From Brachybacterium sp. P6-10-X1 (GTDB lineage: Bacteria; Actinomycetota; Actinomycetes; Actinomycetales; Dermabacteraceae): a stretch of 64,000 nucleotides of DNA. A program made the position numbers and the translations under genes. Positions within the stretch are counted from its first letter, which is position 1. Every line of letters starts with the position of its first letter. Positions 57,979 through 64,000 of the stretch are shown one piece after another. The notes beneath the pieces were generated by a model. It saw nothing but the letters and a program-made list of their open reading frames with translations, did no database searches and was not told the origin of the DNA. The stretch spans positions 3,472,001 through 3,536,000 of the forward strand of contig NZ_CP017297.1 of the NCBI RefSeq assembly GCF_001969445.1, written 5' to 3'.

Positions 57979-58818
57979 TCACTTCACGGCGCCGGCGGTC
58001 AGGCCCGCGACGAAGTTCTTCTGCATCATCAGGAAGCCGGCGACCACCGGGATGCTCACCGCCAGAGAAGCGGCCAGCACCTGGTTCCAGTACACGTTGG
58101 TCTGCGTGGAGTACTGCTGCAGGCCCACCGCCAGGGTGCGGGTGTCCTCCGTGGTCAGCACGGAGGCGAACAGCACCTCACCCCAAGCGGTCATGAACGC
58201 GTAGATGGCGACGGCGACGATGCCCGGGCGGGCGGCCGGCAGGATGATGCGCAGCAGGATGGTGAGGTTCCCGGCGCCGTCGACCTTGCCGGCCTGGTCG
58301 AGCTCCCGCGGGATGCCGTCGAAGTAGCCCACCAGCATCCAGATCGCGAACGGCAGCGAGAACGTCAGGTAGGTGATGATCAGCCCGATGCGCGTGCCCA
58401 CCAGCGGCACCCCGAACATCGTGTCGATGTTGACGAAGATCAGGTACAGCGGCAGCAGGAACAGCACCCCGGGGAACATCTGGGTGGACAGCACCGTGGT
58501 CATGAACGGGCCGCGGCCGTGGAAGCGCCAGCGCGAGACGGCGTAGGCGGCCAGCGTCGCCACCGCCACGCTCAGCAGCGTCGCCGCCAGCGTCACGATC
58601 AGCGAGTTCATGAAGTACCGCGCCAGCGGCACCGTCGACCACATCTCGATGAAGGGCTGGAACGTGATGGTGCTGGGGAACCAGGAGAACCCGGCCTGCA
58701 CGTCGCCCAGCGGCTTCATCGAGGTGGTGATCATGACGTACAGCGGCAGTGCCACGAACAGGGTCAGGCCGATCAGCACGAGGGTGCGGAAGATCTTCTC
58801 GCCGGTGGTCTCACGCAT
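57979..58818 (-). CDS. Sugar ABC importer permease (MalG type)
   Basis: A 279-residue permease with six helices, EAA-like loop PRELDQAGKVDGAGNLTILLRIILPAARP near residues 170-198 and the C-terminal QKNFVAGLTAGAVK ending typical of CUT1 MalG proteins. Its start overlaps the MalF-type stop by 8 bp. It belongs to the LacI-controlled importer at the right end of the window. Confidence 0.9.
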   Translation of the reverse strand: MRETTGEKIFRTLVLIGLTLFVALPLYVMITTSMKPLGDVQAGFSWFPSTITFQPFIEMWSTVPLARYFMNSLIVTLAATLLSVAVATLAAYAVSRWRFHGRGPFMTTVLSTQMFPGVLFLLPLYLIFVNIDTMFGVPLVGTRIGLIITYLTFSLPFAIWMLVGYFDGIPRELDQAGKVDGAGNLTILLRIILPAARPGIVAVAIYAFMTAWGEVLFASVLTTEDTRTLAVGLQQYSTQTNVYWNQVLAASLAVSIPVVAGFLMMQKNFVAGLTAGAVK

Positions 58819-59788
58819 TGCGCTTCTCCTTCTTCCACTGGGTGAAGTAGAGGTACACCAGCGACACCGCCAGCAGGAACAGCAGCAGCAGGACGCTCAT
58901 CGCGCTGCCCACCCCGAAGTCCCAGGACAGGAACGAGGCGTTGTAGATGTGGAAGCTGATGAGATCACCGGCCGGGGGCTGGGCGCTGCCGAACAGCACG
59001 TAGGGGGTGTTGAAGTCGTTGAACACCCACAGGAACATCACCAGCAGCATGGTCTGGTTGACCGGGGCGAGCATCGGCAGGGTGACCGAGCGCCACTGAC
59101 GCATCGGGCCGGCCCCGTCGATCGCGGAGGCCTCGTAGAGCTCGCCGGGGATCGACTGCAGCCCGGCCATGAACATGAGGAAGGCGAAGGGCCACATCCG
59201 CCAGATCGCGACCACCACGACGGAGACGAAGGCGTTGTCGCCGATCAGCCAGAACGGAGCGCCGTCGAGGATGCCCAGCTGGTCGACCAGCACGTGATTG
59301 ATCACGCCGGTGTCCCGCTGGAGCATGAAGTTCCAGGTGATCACCGAGGCGTACAGCGGCAGGGCGTAGGGGATCAGGAACAGGGTGCGGAACACGCCGC
59401 GGCCGCGGAAGGGCCGTTGCAGGGCGACCGCGGCCGCCATCCCCAGCCCCCAGCTCAGCCCCACCACGAGTGCGGTGAACGCCACCGTGACCAGGAAGGA
59501 GTTCAGCAGCTCCTGGCCGACGGGGGTGTTCAGATCGATCGCGATGGAGTAGTTCTCCAGGCCCACGAAGGGGGCCTCCAGCCAACGGCGGATGAAGAAC
59601 TTCGTCAGCTCCACGAAGCTCATCCAGAACCCGGTGGCCATCGGGATGATGTGGATCAGCAGCTCGAGCAGCACCGCGGGCGCGATGATCAGGTACGGGA
59701 ACAGGTGACGCCGGGACCGGCGCGGCGGCCTGGCGTCGGGCACCTTGGGAGGCGTCGTGGTGTCCTCCGGCGCGGTCAGACTGGACAT
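58811..59788 (-). CDS. Sugar ABC importer permease (MalF type)
   Basis: A 325-residue permease. A basic N-terminal tail of 30 residues is followed by six helices. The EAA loop is LYEASAIDGAGPMRQWRSVTLPML near residues 225-248, and the C-terminal half includes WVFNDFNTPYVLFGSAQ. The ATG at 59788 is used because the conserved part begins after it. A hairpin lies in the 100-bp gap after the binding-protein gene, probably lowering permease mRNA relative to binding-protein mRNA. Confidence 0.9.
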   Translation of the reverse strand: MSSLTAPEDTTTPPKVPDARPPRRSRRHLFPYLIIAPAVLLELLIHIIPMATGFWMSFVELTKFFIRRWLEAPFVGLENYSIAIDLNTPVGQELLNSFLVTVAFTALVVGLSWGLGMAAAVALQRPFRGRGVFRTLFLIPYALPLYASVITWNFMLQRDTGVINHVLVDQLGILDGAPFWLIGDNAFVSVVVVAIWRMWPFAFLMFMAGLQSIPGELYEASAIDGAGPMRQWRSVTLPMLAPVNQTMLLVMFLWVFNDFNTPYVLFGSAQPPAGDLISFHIYNASFLSWDFGVGSAMSVLLLLFLLAVSLVYLYFTQWKKEKRNA

Positions 59789-59851
59789 GGGGTCTCTTCT
59801 CGGGAGGGGGTGGCGGGCGCACGGCGGCCGACGGGGAATCACCCCGCTCGG

Positions 59852-59880
59852 CGGCCGACGGGGCATCACCCCGTCGGCCG
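59852..59880. terminator. Intercistronic hairpin, 12-bp stem
   Basis: CGGCCGACGGGG, CATCA loop, CCCCGTCGGCCG. A partly degenerate upstream copy (59825-59848) makes it a duplicated element. It lies between binding-protein and permease genes, where partial termination or mRNA-stabilising hairpins are common. Confidence 0.65.
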
Positions 59881-59888
59881 GAGGTCCC

Positions 59889-61190
59889 TCAGACGCGGAT
59901 CGAGTCCTGCGCGGTCTGCATGGCGGTCATGACGTCCTCCCGGGTGACGGTGCCGCCGGTGGCGATGGTCGCGAACATCTCGTTCATCGCCTGGCCGACG
60001 GTGGTCTCGTACTGGTCCTCCCAGGGCACCAGCGGCAGCGGCTCGGCGCGCTCGGAATAGATCTCCATGAACATCTCGGCCTGCTCGGCGTCCTCGGTGA
60101 AGGTGGGCTCGCCGTCGACCAGCACCGGCAGCGAGGCGAAGGGCTCGCCGAGCTCCTCCTGCGTCTCCGGGGAGGTCATGAACTTCATGAACTGCAGAGC
60201 GCCCTCTTCGTTCTCGGTGTCCCTCATGGCGGCGAGGTTGATCCCCGCCAGGTGCGAGGCGCAGTCGCTGACGGCATCGGCCGGAGCGGGGAAGGGGATG
60301 GCCTTGAACTGGTCCGGGGTCATGCCCTGCGACTCGATGGTGGCGTTGGCGTTGTTCTGGTTGATGATCATCGCGGCCTTGCCGTTCGCGAAGGCGGTGA
60401 CGGACTTGGTGCCGTTGTCGAACTGGGCGTTCGACGGATCGACGACCTTGTCGGTCTGCATCAGGTCGAGGTAGCGCAGGATGCCGTCGATGACGCCGTC
60501 CTCGGTGAACGAGGGCTTGCCGTCCTTCGTGTTCAGCGCGGCGCCGTTCTGGGTGGCGTTGATGAAGGCGAAGTGGTTGTTCTCCGTGTACGAGCCCGCG
60601 GCCAGCGACATGCCCCAGACATCGCCCTCGGGATCGGTCAGGGCCTTGGCGGCCTCGACCATCTCCTCCCAGGTGGTGGGCGGCTCGACGCCGGCGTCCT
60701 CGAACATCTTCACGTTGTAGTACATGCCGTAGGCCAGCCCGTACAGCGGGATGGAGGTCGGGTCGGTGCCCTCGGCGCCGCCGGTGGCCAGGGCCGCCGG
60801 GACGTAGCGGTCGCGGCCGCCGAGGGCCTCGAACTGCTCATCGCCCAGCTCGAGCAGCCCACCGGTGGCCTGGAGGCTCACGCCCCAGGTGTTGCCGATG
60901 TTGACGACGTCAGGGCCCTGCCCGGAGGTGATCGCGGTCTGGATGCGGGTCTGCAGGTCTCCCCAGCCGATGACCTCGAGGGACACGTCGATGCCGGTCT
61001 CCTCGGTGAACTTCTCCAGGACCGGGGTGAGCACCTCCTTGTCGTTCTCGAGGCTGGTGCCCTGATTGGAGGCCCAATAGGTCAGCGTGTCGGAGTTCGA
61101 GCCGGAGCCGGAGCTCGAGCCGCAGGCGGCGAGGCCGGCGGCGCCGGCGGCGGCGAGAGGGGCAGCGGTCAGAAGGGTGCGGCGTCGCAT
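59889..61190 (-). CDS. Sugar ABC importer, substrate-binding lipoprotein
   Basis: A 433-residue family-1 binding protein with a MRRRTLLTAAPLAAAG twin-arginine-like signal and lipobox in GLAACGSSSG near residue 25. IDVSLEVIGWGDLQTRIQTAI near 90 and VVNIGNTWG near 115 fit the CUT1 group. AAGGAGAACCCC precedes the ATG. It heads the importer operon, about 100 bp downstream of twin LacI operator copies. No ATPase is encoded in the cluster. Confidence 0.9.
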   Translation of the reverse strand: MRRRTLLTAAPLAAAGAAGLAACGSSSGSGSNSDTLTYWASNQGTSLENDKEVLTPVLEKFTEETGIDVSLEVIGWGDLQTRIQTAITSGQGPDVVNIGNTWGVSLQATGGLLELGDEQFEALGGRDRYVPAALATGGAEGTDPTSIPLYGLAYGMYYNVKMFEDAGVEPPTTWEEMVEAAKALTDPEGDVWGMSLAAGSYTENNHFAFINATQNGAALNTKDGKPSFTEDGVIDGILRYLDLMQTDKVVDPSNAQFDNGTKSVTAFANGKAAMIINQNNANATIESQGMTPDQFKAIPFPAPADAVSDCASHLAGINLAAMRDTENEEGALQFMKFMTSPETQEELGEPFASLPVLVDGEPTFTEDAEQAEMFMEIYSERAEPLPLVPWEDQYETTVGQAMNEMFATIATGGTVTREDVMTAMQTAQDSIRV

Positions 61191-61289
61191 CGGGGTTCTC
61201 CTTGGTGCACCGTCATCGGTGATCGGTTGCGGTAGCGAAGAGCGCGCTCGGCTCGGGAAGCGGTGCGCGGCAGGCCGGAGGCCAAAGTG

Positions 61290-61317
61290 CTTAATCGATT
61301 CGAACTTAATCGATTCG
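61290..61317. promoter_or_regulatory. Twin LacI-type operator copies
   Basis: CTTAATCGATTCG occurs at 61290-61302 and again at 61305-61317. The AATCGATT core is palindromic with the central CG of LacI/GalR operators. The 15-bp spacing puts the two on different helix faces, suggesting overlapping or cooperative binding. The gap 61191-61566 otherwise contains only a 46-bp duplication; the LacI gene lies 250 bp further on. Confidence 0.75.
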
Positions 61318-61452
61318 GCGAGTATGGCCCGCCGGCGAGGCGGGTGTCAACAGATGGGTGTCACAGCGCGGTCACGGTCTGTGGCGGGTTCGCCGACGTG
61401 CGCGATCGAGCGGGGGCGCCGGATGACGGTCGGGTCGACCGCCGATCCGCAC

Positions 61453-61544
61453 GCCGGGCGGGGCCCCGGAGGGCGCTCGAGCCGATGGGCCTCGGTGTGC
61501 CGGGCGGGGCCCCGGAGGGCGCTCGGGCCGACGGGCCCCGTGCG
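61453..61544. repeat. Tandem duplication, 46-bp unit, 2 copies
   Basis: GCCGGGCGGGGCCCCGGAGG starts copies at 61453 and 61499; about six differences separate them. The array lies 20 bp downstream of the LacI stop codon. Confidence 0.75.
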
Positions 61545-61566
61545 CCGGGCGGAGGAGCCCCGCCCG

Positions 61567-62595
61567 TCAATCGGCGTCGGTGGAGTGGCGCGGCACCAGC
61601 GTCGCCGGGGGATTCTGCAGGGCGGTGCCGGCGGCGACCTGCCCGTCGAGCCGACGGACGAGCAGGTCACCGGCGGTGCGTCCCATCTCGAAGGGCCGGC
61701 GGGACAGGGCCGTGATCGCGGGTGCCGTGACCTCCGCGATGAGGGAGTCGTCCCAGCTGACCACGCCCAGCTCGGAGGGGATGTCGACCCCGCGGGCGAC
61801 CGCGGCGCGCAGGGCGCCCAGGGCGATCAGGTCGCTCGAGGCGATCACGGCCGGGCGCGCGCTGAGGGTCCGGTCGGCGGCGTCGAAGGCGTGGGATCCG
61901 GCCTCGATCGTGTACGTGCCGGAGGAGTGCGTGTGGGGGATGCCGTGGCCCGCGCACAGCTCCTGCAGCAGTTCGAGGCGCCGCCGCTCGTGGGCGAACT
62001 CGGAGGGGCCGGTGAGCTGGATGCAGCCGTCGTAGCCACGGTCGACGACGTGGTCCACCACGGTGCGCGCGTCGTCGGCCTCCGCGGTCATGACCTTCAC
62101 GAAGTCCTCGGGGCCGACGTAGTGGCCGATCACCGCGAAGTCCAGGGACAGCGATTCCAGGGTCGCGGGGCGGTGGTCCTGATCGGCCAGGTCGAGCAGC
62201 ACCACCCCGTCGACCCGGCGCTGGTGGGCCCAGGTGCGGAACACCTCGACCTCCTCGTCGGGCCCGCCCCGGACGAAGCGCAGCAGCAGCTCGAAGCCGT
62301 GGGCGCTGGTCGCCGACTCGATGCCGGCCGTCACCGCGGAGTAGAACGGCTCGCGGGAGACCTCCTCGGGGTCCCGGACCAGCACCAGACCGATGTTGCC
62401 GCTGCGGCCGCGGCGCAGCGCCTGGGCGCCCGAGTGCGGGGTCCAGCCCGTCGCCCGGGCGTGCTCGAGCACGCGCTCGCGCATCGCCGCGCTCACGCCC
62501 GGCTTGTCGTTCAGCGCATAGCTCACGGTGGCAGGGGAGATGCCGAGGTCGTGGGCGATCGTGGCGACCGTCGGGCGGGAGGGCTTTCGCGGCAT
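61567..62595 (-). CDS. LacI/GalR-family transcriptional repressor
   Basis: A 342-residue repressor. The headpiece TVATIAHDLGISPATVSYALNDKPGVSAAMRERV (residues about 9-42) has the LacI recognition helix and hinge. The periplasmic-binding-protein-like core shows IGLVLVRDPEEVSREPFY near 68 and RRVDGVVLLDL near 130, with PAVIASSDLIALGALRAA near 250. The nearest matching operators are the twin AATCGATT sites before the importer operon, so it probably releases them on binding the imported sugar or a catabolite. Confidence 0.9.
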   Translation of the reverse strand: MPRKPSRPTVATIAHDLGISPATVSYALNDKPGVSAAMRERVLEHARATGWTPHSGAQALRRGRSGNIGLVLVRDPEEVSREPFYSAVTAGIESATSAHGFELLLRFVRGGPDEEVEVFRTWAHQRRVDGVVLLDLADQDHRPATLESLSLDFAVIGHYVGPEDFVKVMTAEADDARTVVDHVVDRGYDGCIQLTGPSEFAHERRRLELLQELCAGHGIPHTHSSGTYTIEAGSHAFDAADRTLSARPAVIASSDLIALGALRAAVARGVDIPSELGVVSWDDSLIAEVTAPAITALSRRPFEMGRTAGDLLVRRLDGQVAAGTALQNPPATLVPRHSTDAD

Positions 62596-62988
62596 GGGCA
62601 CAGGCGCTCTTTCGGGTCGAGGGAGGAGGGATCCGGCCCCGGCGTCGGCTCCTCGGATTCCCTGCGGCGGGCGCCCACACGCAGGTCGGAGCGGGACGGT
62701 GGTGCGGGTTGCGCACATGATAGGTCCCCGGCGTCGCGACATCGGCTCGCCGACGGCGGAGCGAGTGGGGCACCGGGCCGCCGCGCGCTGCGGAGCGGGG
62801 CGGGTCGAACCCCGGGGGGCGGGCGGGCCGCGATCCGGGGAGCGGGGTTTGGGAGCGGGCGAGCCGCGCTCCGGGAGAGCCCGCCGGCGACCGACCGGTC
62901 GCGCCGCGCGGTGGTCGCCGGAAGCGACCGTAGGATCGCCCGACGGTGCGGGCCGAATCCATCGGACCGCGAAGGCGAGGAGGGGAGC
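62596..62988. other. 393-bp divergent gap without a gene
   Basis: This lies between the LacI and FUSC genes. It holds a -10-like TAGGAT at 62931-62936 on the plus strand, 53 bp before the FUSC start, and a loose duplication around 62815-62885 built on GCGGGC(G/A)(G/A)GCCGCG(A/C)TCCGG. I see no RNA gene or coding frame. Confidence 0.5.
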
Positions 62989-64000
62989 ATGTCGCTCGGT
63001 TCTCGTGCGGCAGCAGCGCTGCGGCGCCCCGAGGTGGAGACCGATCTCGTGCAGATCGCCAAGGCGGTCGTCGCGGCGTCCATCGCCTGGTGGCTCGCGA
63101 TCTCGGTGCTGGAATCGGCGCAGCCCTTCCTCGCGCCCTGGACCGCCCTGCTGACGGTGCACGCCACCGTGTTCCGGTCGCTCTCCCGCGGGGCGCAGAC
63201 CCTGGTGGCCTCGGCGCTCGGCGTCCTGGTCTCCTTCCTCGTCGGCAGCTTCCTCGGGGTGCATCTGTGGACCTTCGCCCTCGCCCTGCTCCTGGGCATG
63301 CTCGGCTCGCGACTGCCCGGGATCCGGATGGAGGGCGTGGCGATCGCCACCACCGCCATCTTCGTGCTCGGCAGCGGTTTCGAGGCGCAGCAAGCGCTGC
63401 TCCTGTCCCGCCTGGTCGAGGTCGCCCTCGGCGTCGGCGTCGGCGCGGCGATCAATCTCCTGGTCGTGCCTCCGCTGAGGGACAAGCAGGCCGCGGCGTA
63501 CGTCGACCACATCAATCGACGCATGGGGGCCGTGCTGGAGGACATGGCGGAGTCGTTCTCCGTCTCCTGGGAGACCGATCGGGCGGAGGAGTGGTCCCGG
63601 GAGGCCACCGCGATGCGCCAGGAGCTCGATGCGGTGTGGGAGACCGTACGGCTGGCCCGGGAGAGCGGGCGGGCGAACCCGCGCCGTCGCCTGCCGACCC
63701 CGCTCGGACGACGCGGTCGAGGACGTGGCGGACGGCGCGGCCACGGAGCGGATTCGGAGGTCGGCTACGAGGAGATCCTGCTCCGGGTCGACGAGGGCAT
63801 CCTCCACCTGTTGCACCTCGCCCGCACGCTGCGGGAGGCGAGCTACGTCGAGGGGGCGTGGGACGAGCAGTTCCGCCGGCGGTGGACGGCCACCGTGCGG
63901 GATGCGGGTCGGTCGATCGCCGATCCCGATGCCGACGTCGAGCCGGTCCAGCGGCGCCTCGACGCTCTCGCCGTGCAGCTGTCCGACCACCAGGAGCTGC
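62989..64000 (+). CDS. FUSC-family integral membrane protein (aromatic acid exporter type), 3' end cut off
   Basis: An open frame from the ATG at 62989, after GAGGAGGGGAGC, to the window end (337 codons, no stop). Six hydrophobic helices lie in about residues 25-160: IAKAVVAASIAWWLAISV, PWTALLTVHATVF, LVASALGVLVSFLVGSFLG, LWTFALALLLGMLGS, GVAIATTAIFVLGS and VEVALGVGVGAAINLLVVPPL. A cytosolic helical domain follows with an Arg/Gly-rich linker (GRRGRGRGGRRG near 245). This is the FUSC/ArAE half-transporter layout seen in actinobacteria. Substrate unknown. It is divergent from the LacI gene and probably unrelated to the sugar operon. Confidence 0.8.
   Translation, partial: MSLGSRAAAALRRPEVETDLVQIAKAVVAASIAWWLAISVLESAQPFLAPWTALLTVHATVFRSLSRGAQTLVASALGVLVSFLVGSFLGVHLWTFALALLLGMLGSRLPGIRMEGVAIATTAIFVLGSGFEAQQALLLSRLVEVALGVGVGAAINLLVVPPLRDKQAAAYVDHINRRMGAVLEDMAESFSVSWETDRAEEWSREATAMRQELDAVWETVRLARESGRANPRRRLPTPLGRRGRGRGGRRGHGADSEVGYEEILLRVDEGILHLLHLARTLREASYVEGAWDEQFRRRWTATVRDAGRSIADPDADVEPVQRRLDALAVQLSDHQEL

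Noticed and set aside
1-64000. tRNA, rRNA, prophage, integrase or insertion sequence
   Set aside because: I found no cloverleaf-like or rRNA-like segments, no transposase or integrase motifs and no composition break large enough to suggest a recent island.

Overview
The window is about 71% G+C, with dense bidirectional coding, GTG/TTG starts, leaderless promoters, LacI/TetR/PadR-type regulators, Tat- or lipoprotein-type sugar-binding proteins and an actinobacterial-style zinc-starvation ribosomal protein set. This points to a high-GC Gram-positive (Actinomycetota). The combination of carbohydrate ABC importers, GH15/GH35/GH42 enzymes and gene style resembles Brachybacterium and relatives in Micrococcales; that genus-level guess is inference from gene content only. 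There is no phage, integrase, transposase, CRISPR, rRNA or tRNA that I can support.

Layout. 1-9.8 kb: edge of a possible GNAT gene, succinate-semialdehyde dehydrogenase, a GH15 glucanohydrolase, an RclA-type disulfide reductase, a TetR plus FAD-monooxygenase operon with a clear operator, and an S10 carboxypeptidase-like protein. 9.8-23.3 kb: a sodium/solute symporter with a small membrane partner, then a galactoside block (binding protein, two permeases, a lipoprotein serpin, an ABC exporter, GH42 and GH35 beta-galactosidases) behind a perfect LacI-type operator. 23.4-30 kb: an LplABC-type importer divergent from a Gfo/Idh/MocA dehydrogenase and a hexose-phosphate mutase. 30-34.3 kb: NUDIX and MazG housecleaning enzymes, a monooxygenase and a GDSL/SGNH hydrolase. 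34.4-36.5 kb: zinc-independent ribosomal proteins L31, S14 and L33 divergent from a COG0523-like protein, sharing a Zur-box promoter region. 36.5-47 kb: small regulator/enzyme pairs (TetR with monooxygenase, XRE-cupin with thioredoxin-reductase-like protein, XRE with zinc alcohol dehydrogenase, AraC with flavodoxin-fold reductase, PadR with membrane protein), plus a second, divergent L31. 47-51.5 kb: an iron-siderophore-type ABC importer, a TauE/SafE permease and an ArsR regulator. 51.7-54.7 kb: a concentrative nucleoside transporter and two TenA-family proteins under a TPP riboswitch. 54.7-62.6 kb: a homocysteine-methyltransferase-like protein, a Gfo/Idh dehydrogenase, a TIM-barrel isomerase, a third sugar ABC importer and its LacI regulator with twin operators. 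The last 1 kb is a FUSC-type membrane protein cut by the window end.

How the parts work together. Three sugar importers are encoded without any importer ATPase, so a shared MsmK/UgpC-type ATPase elsewhere is expected. Beta-galactosides would be imported and cut by GH42/GH35. The Gfo/Idh enzymes, epimerase and phosphomutase would convert less common sugars. Zinc and thiamine supply are each sensed by a recognisable cis element (Zur box, TPP riboswitch).

The most unusual layer is non-coding. At least fourteen gaps or gene ends carry a tandem minisatellite with its own unit (8, 9, 19, 20, 23, 33, 40, 41 or 46 bp), several starting inside or just after stop codons. There are three ungapped copies of an approximately 60-bp imperfect palindrome, two hairpin terminators sharing one arm sequence, and at least eight genes with a TANNNT box 6-7 nt before the start codon and no Shine-Dalgarno.
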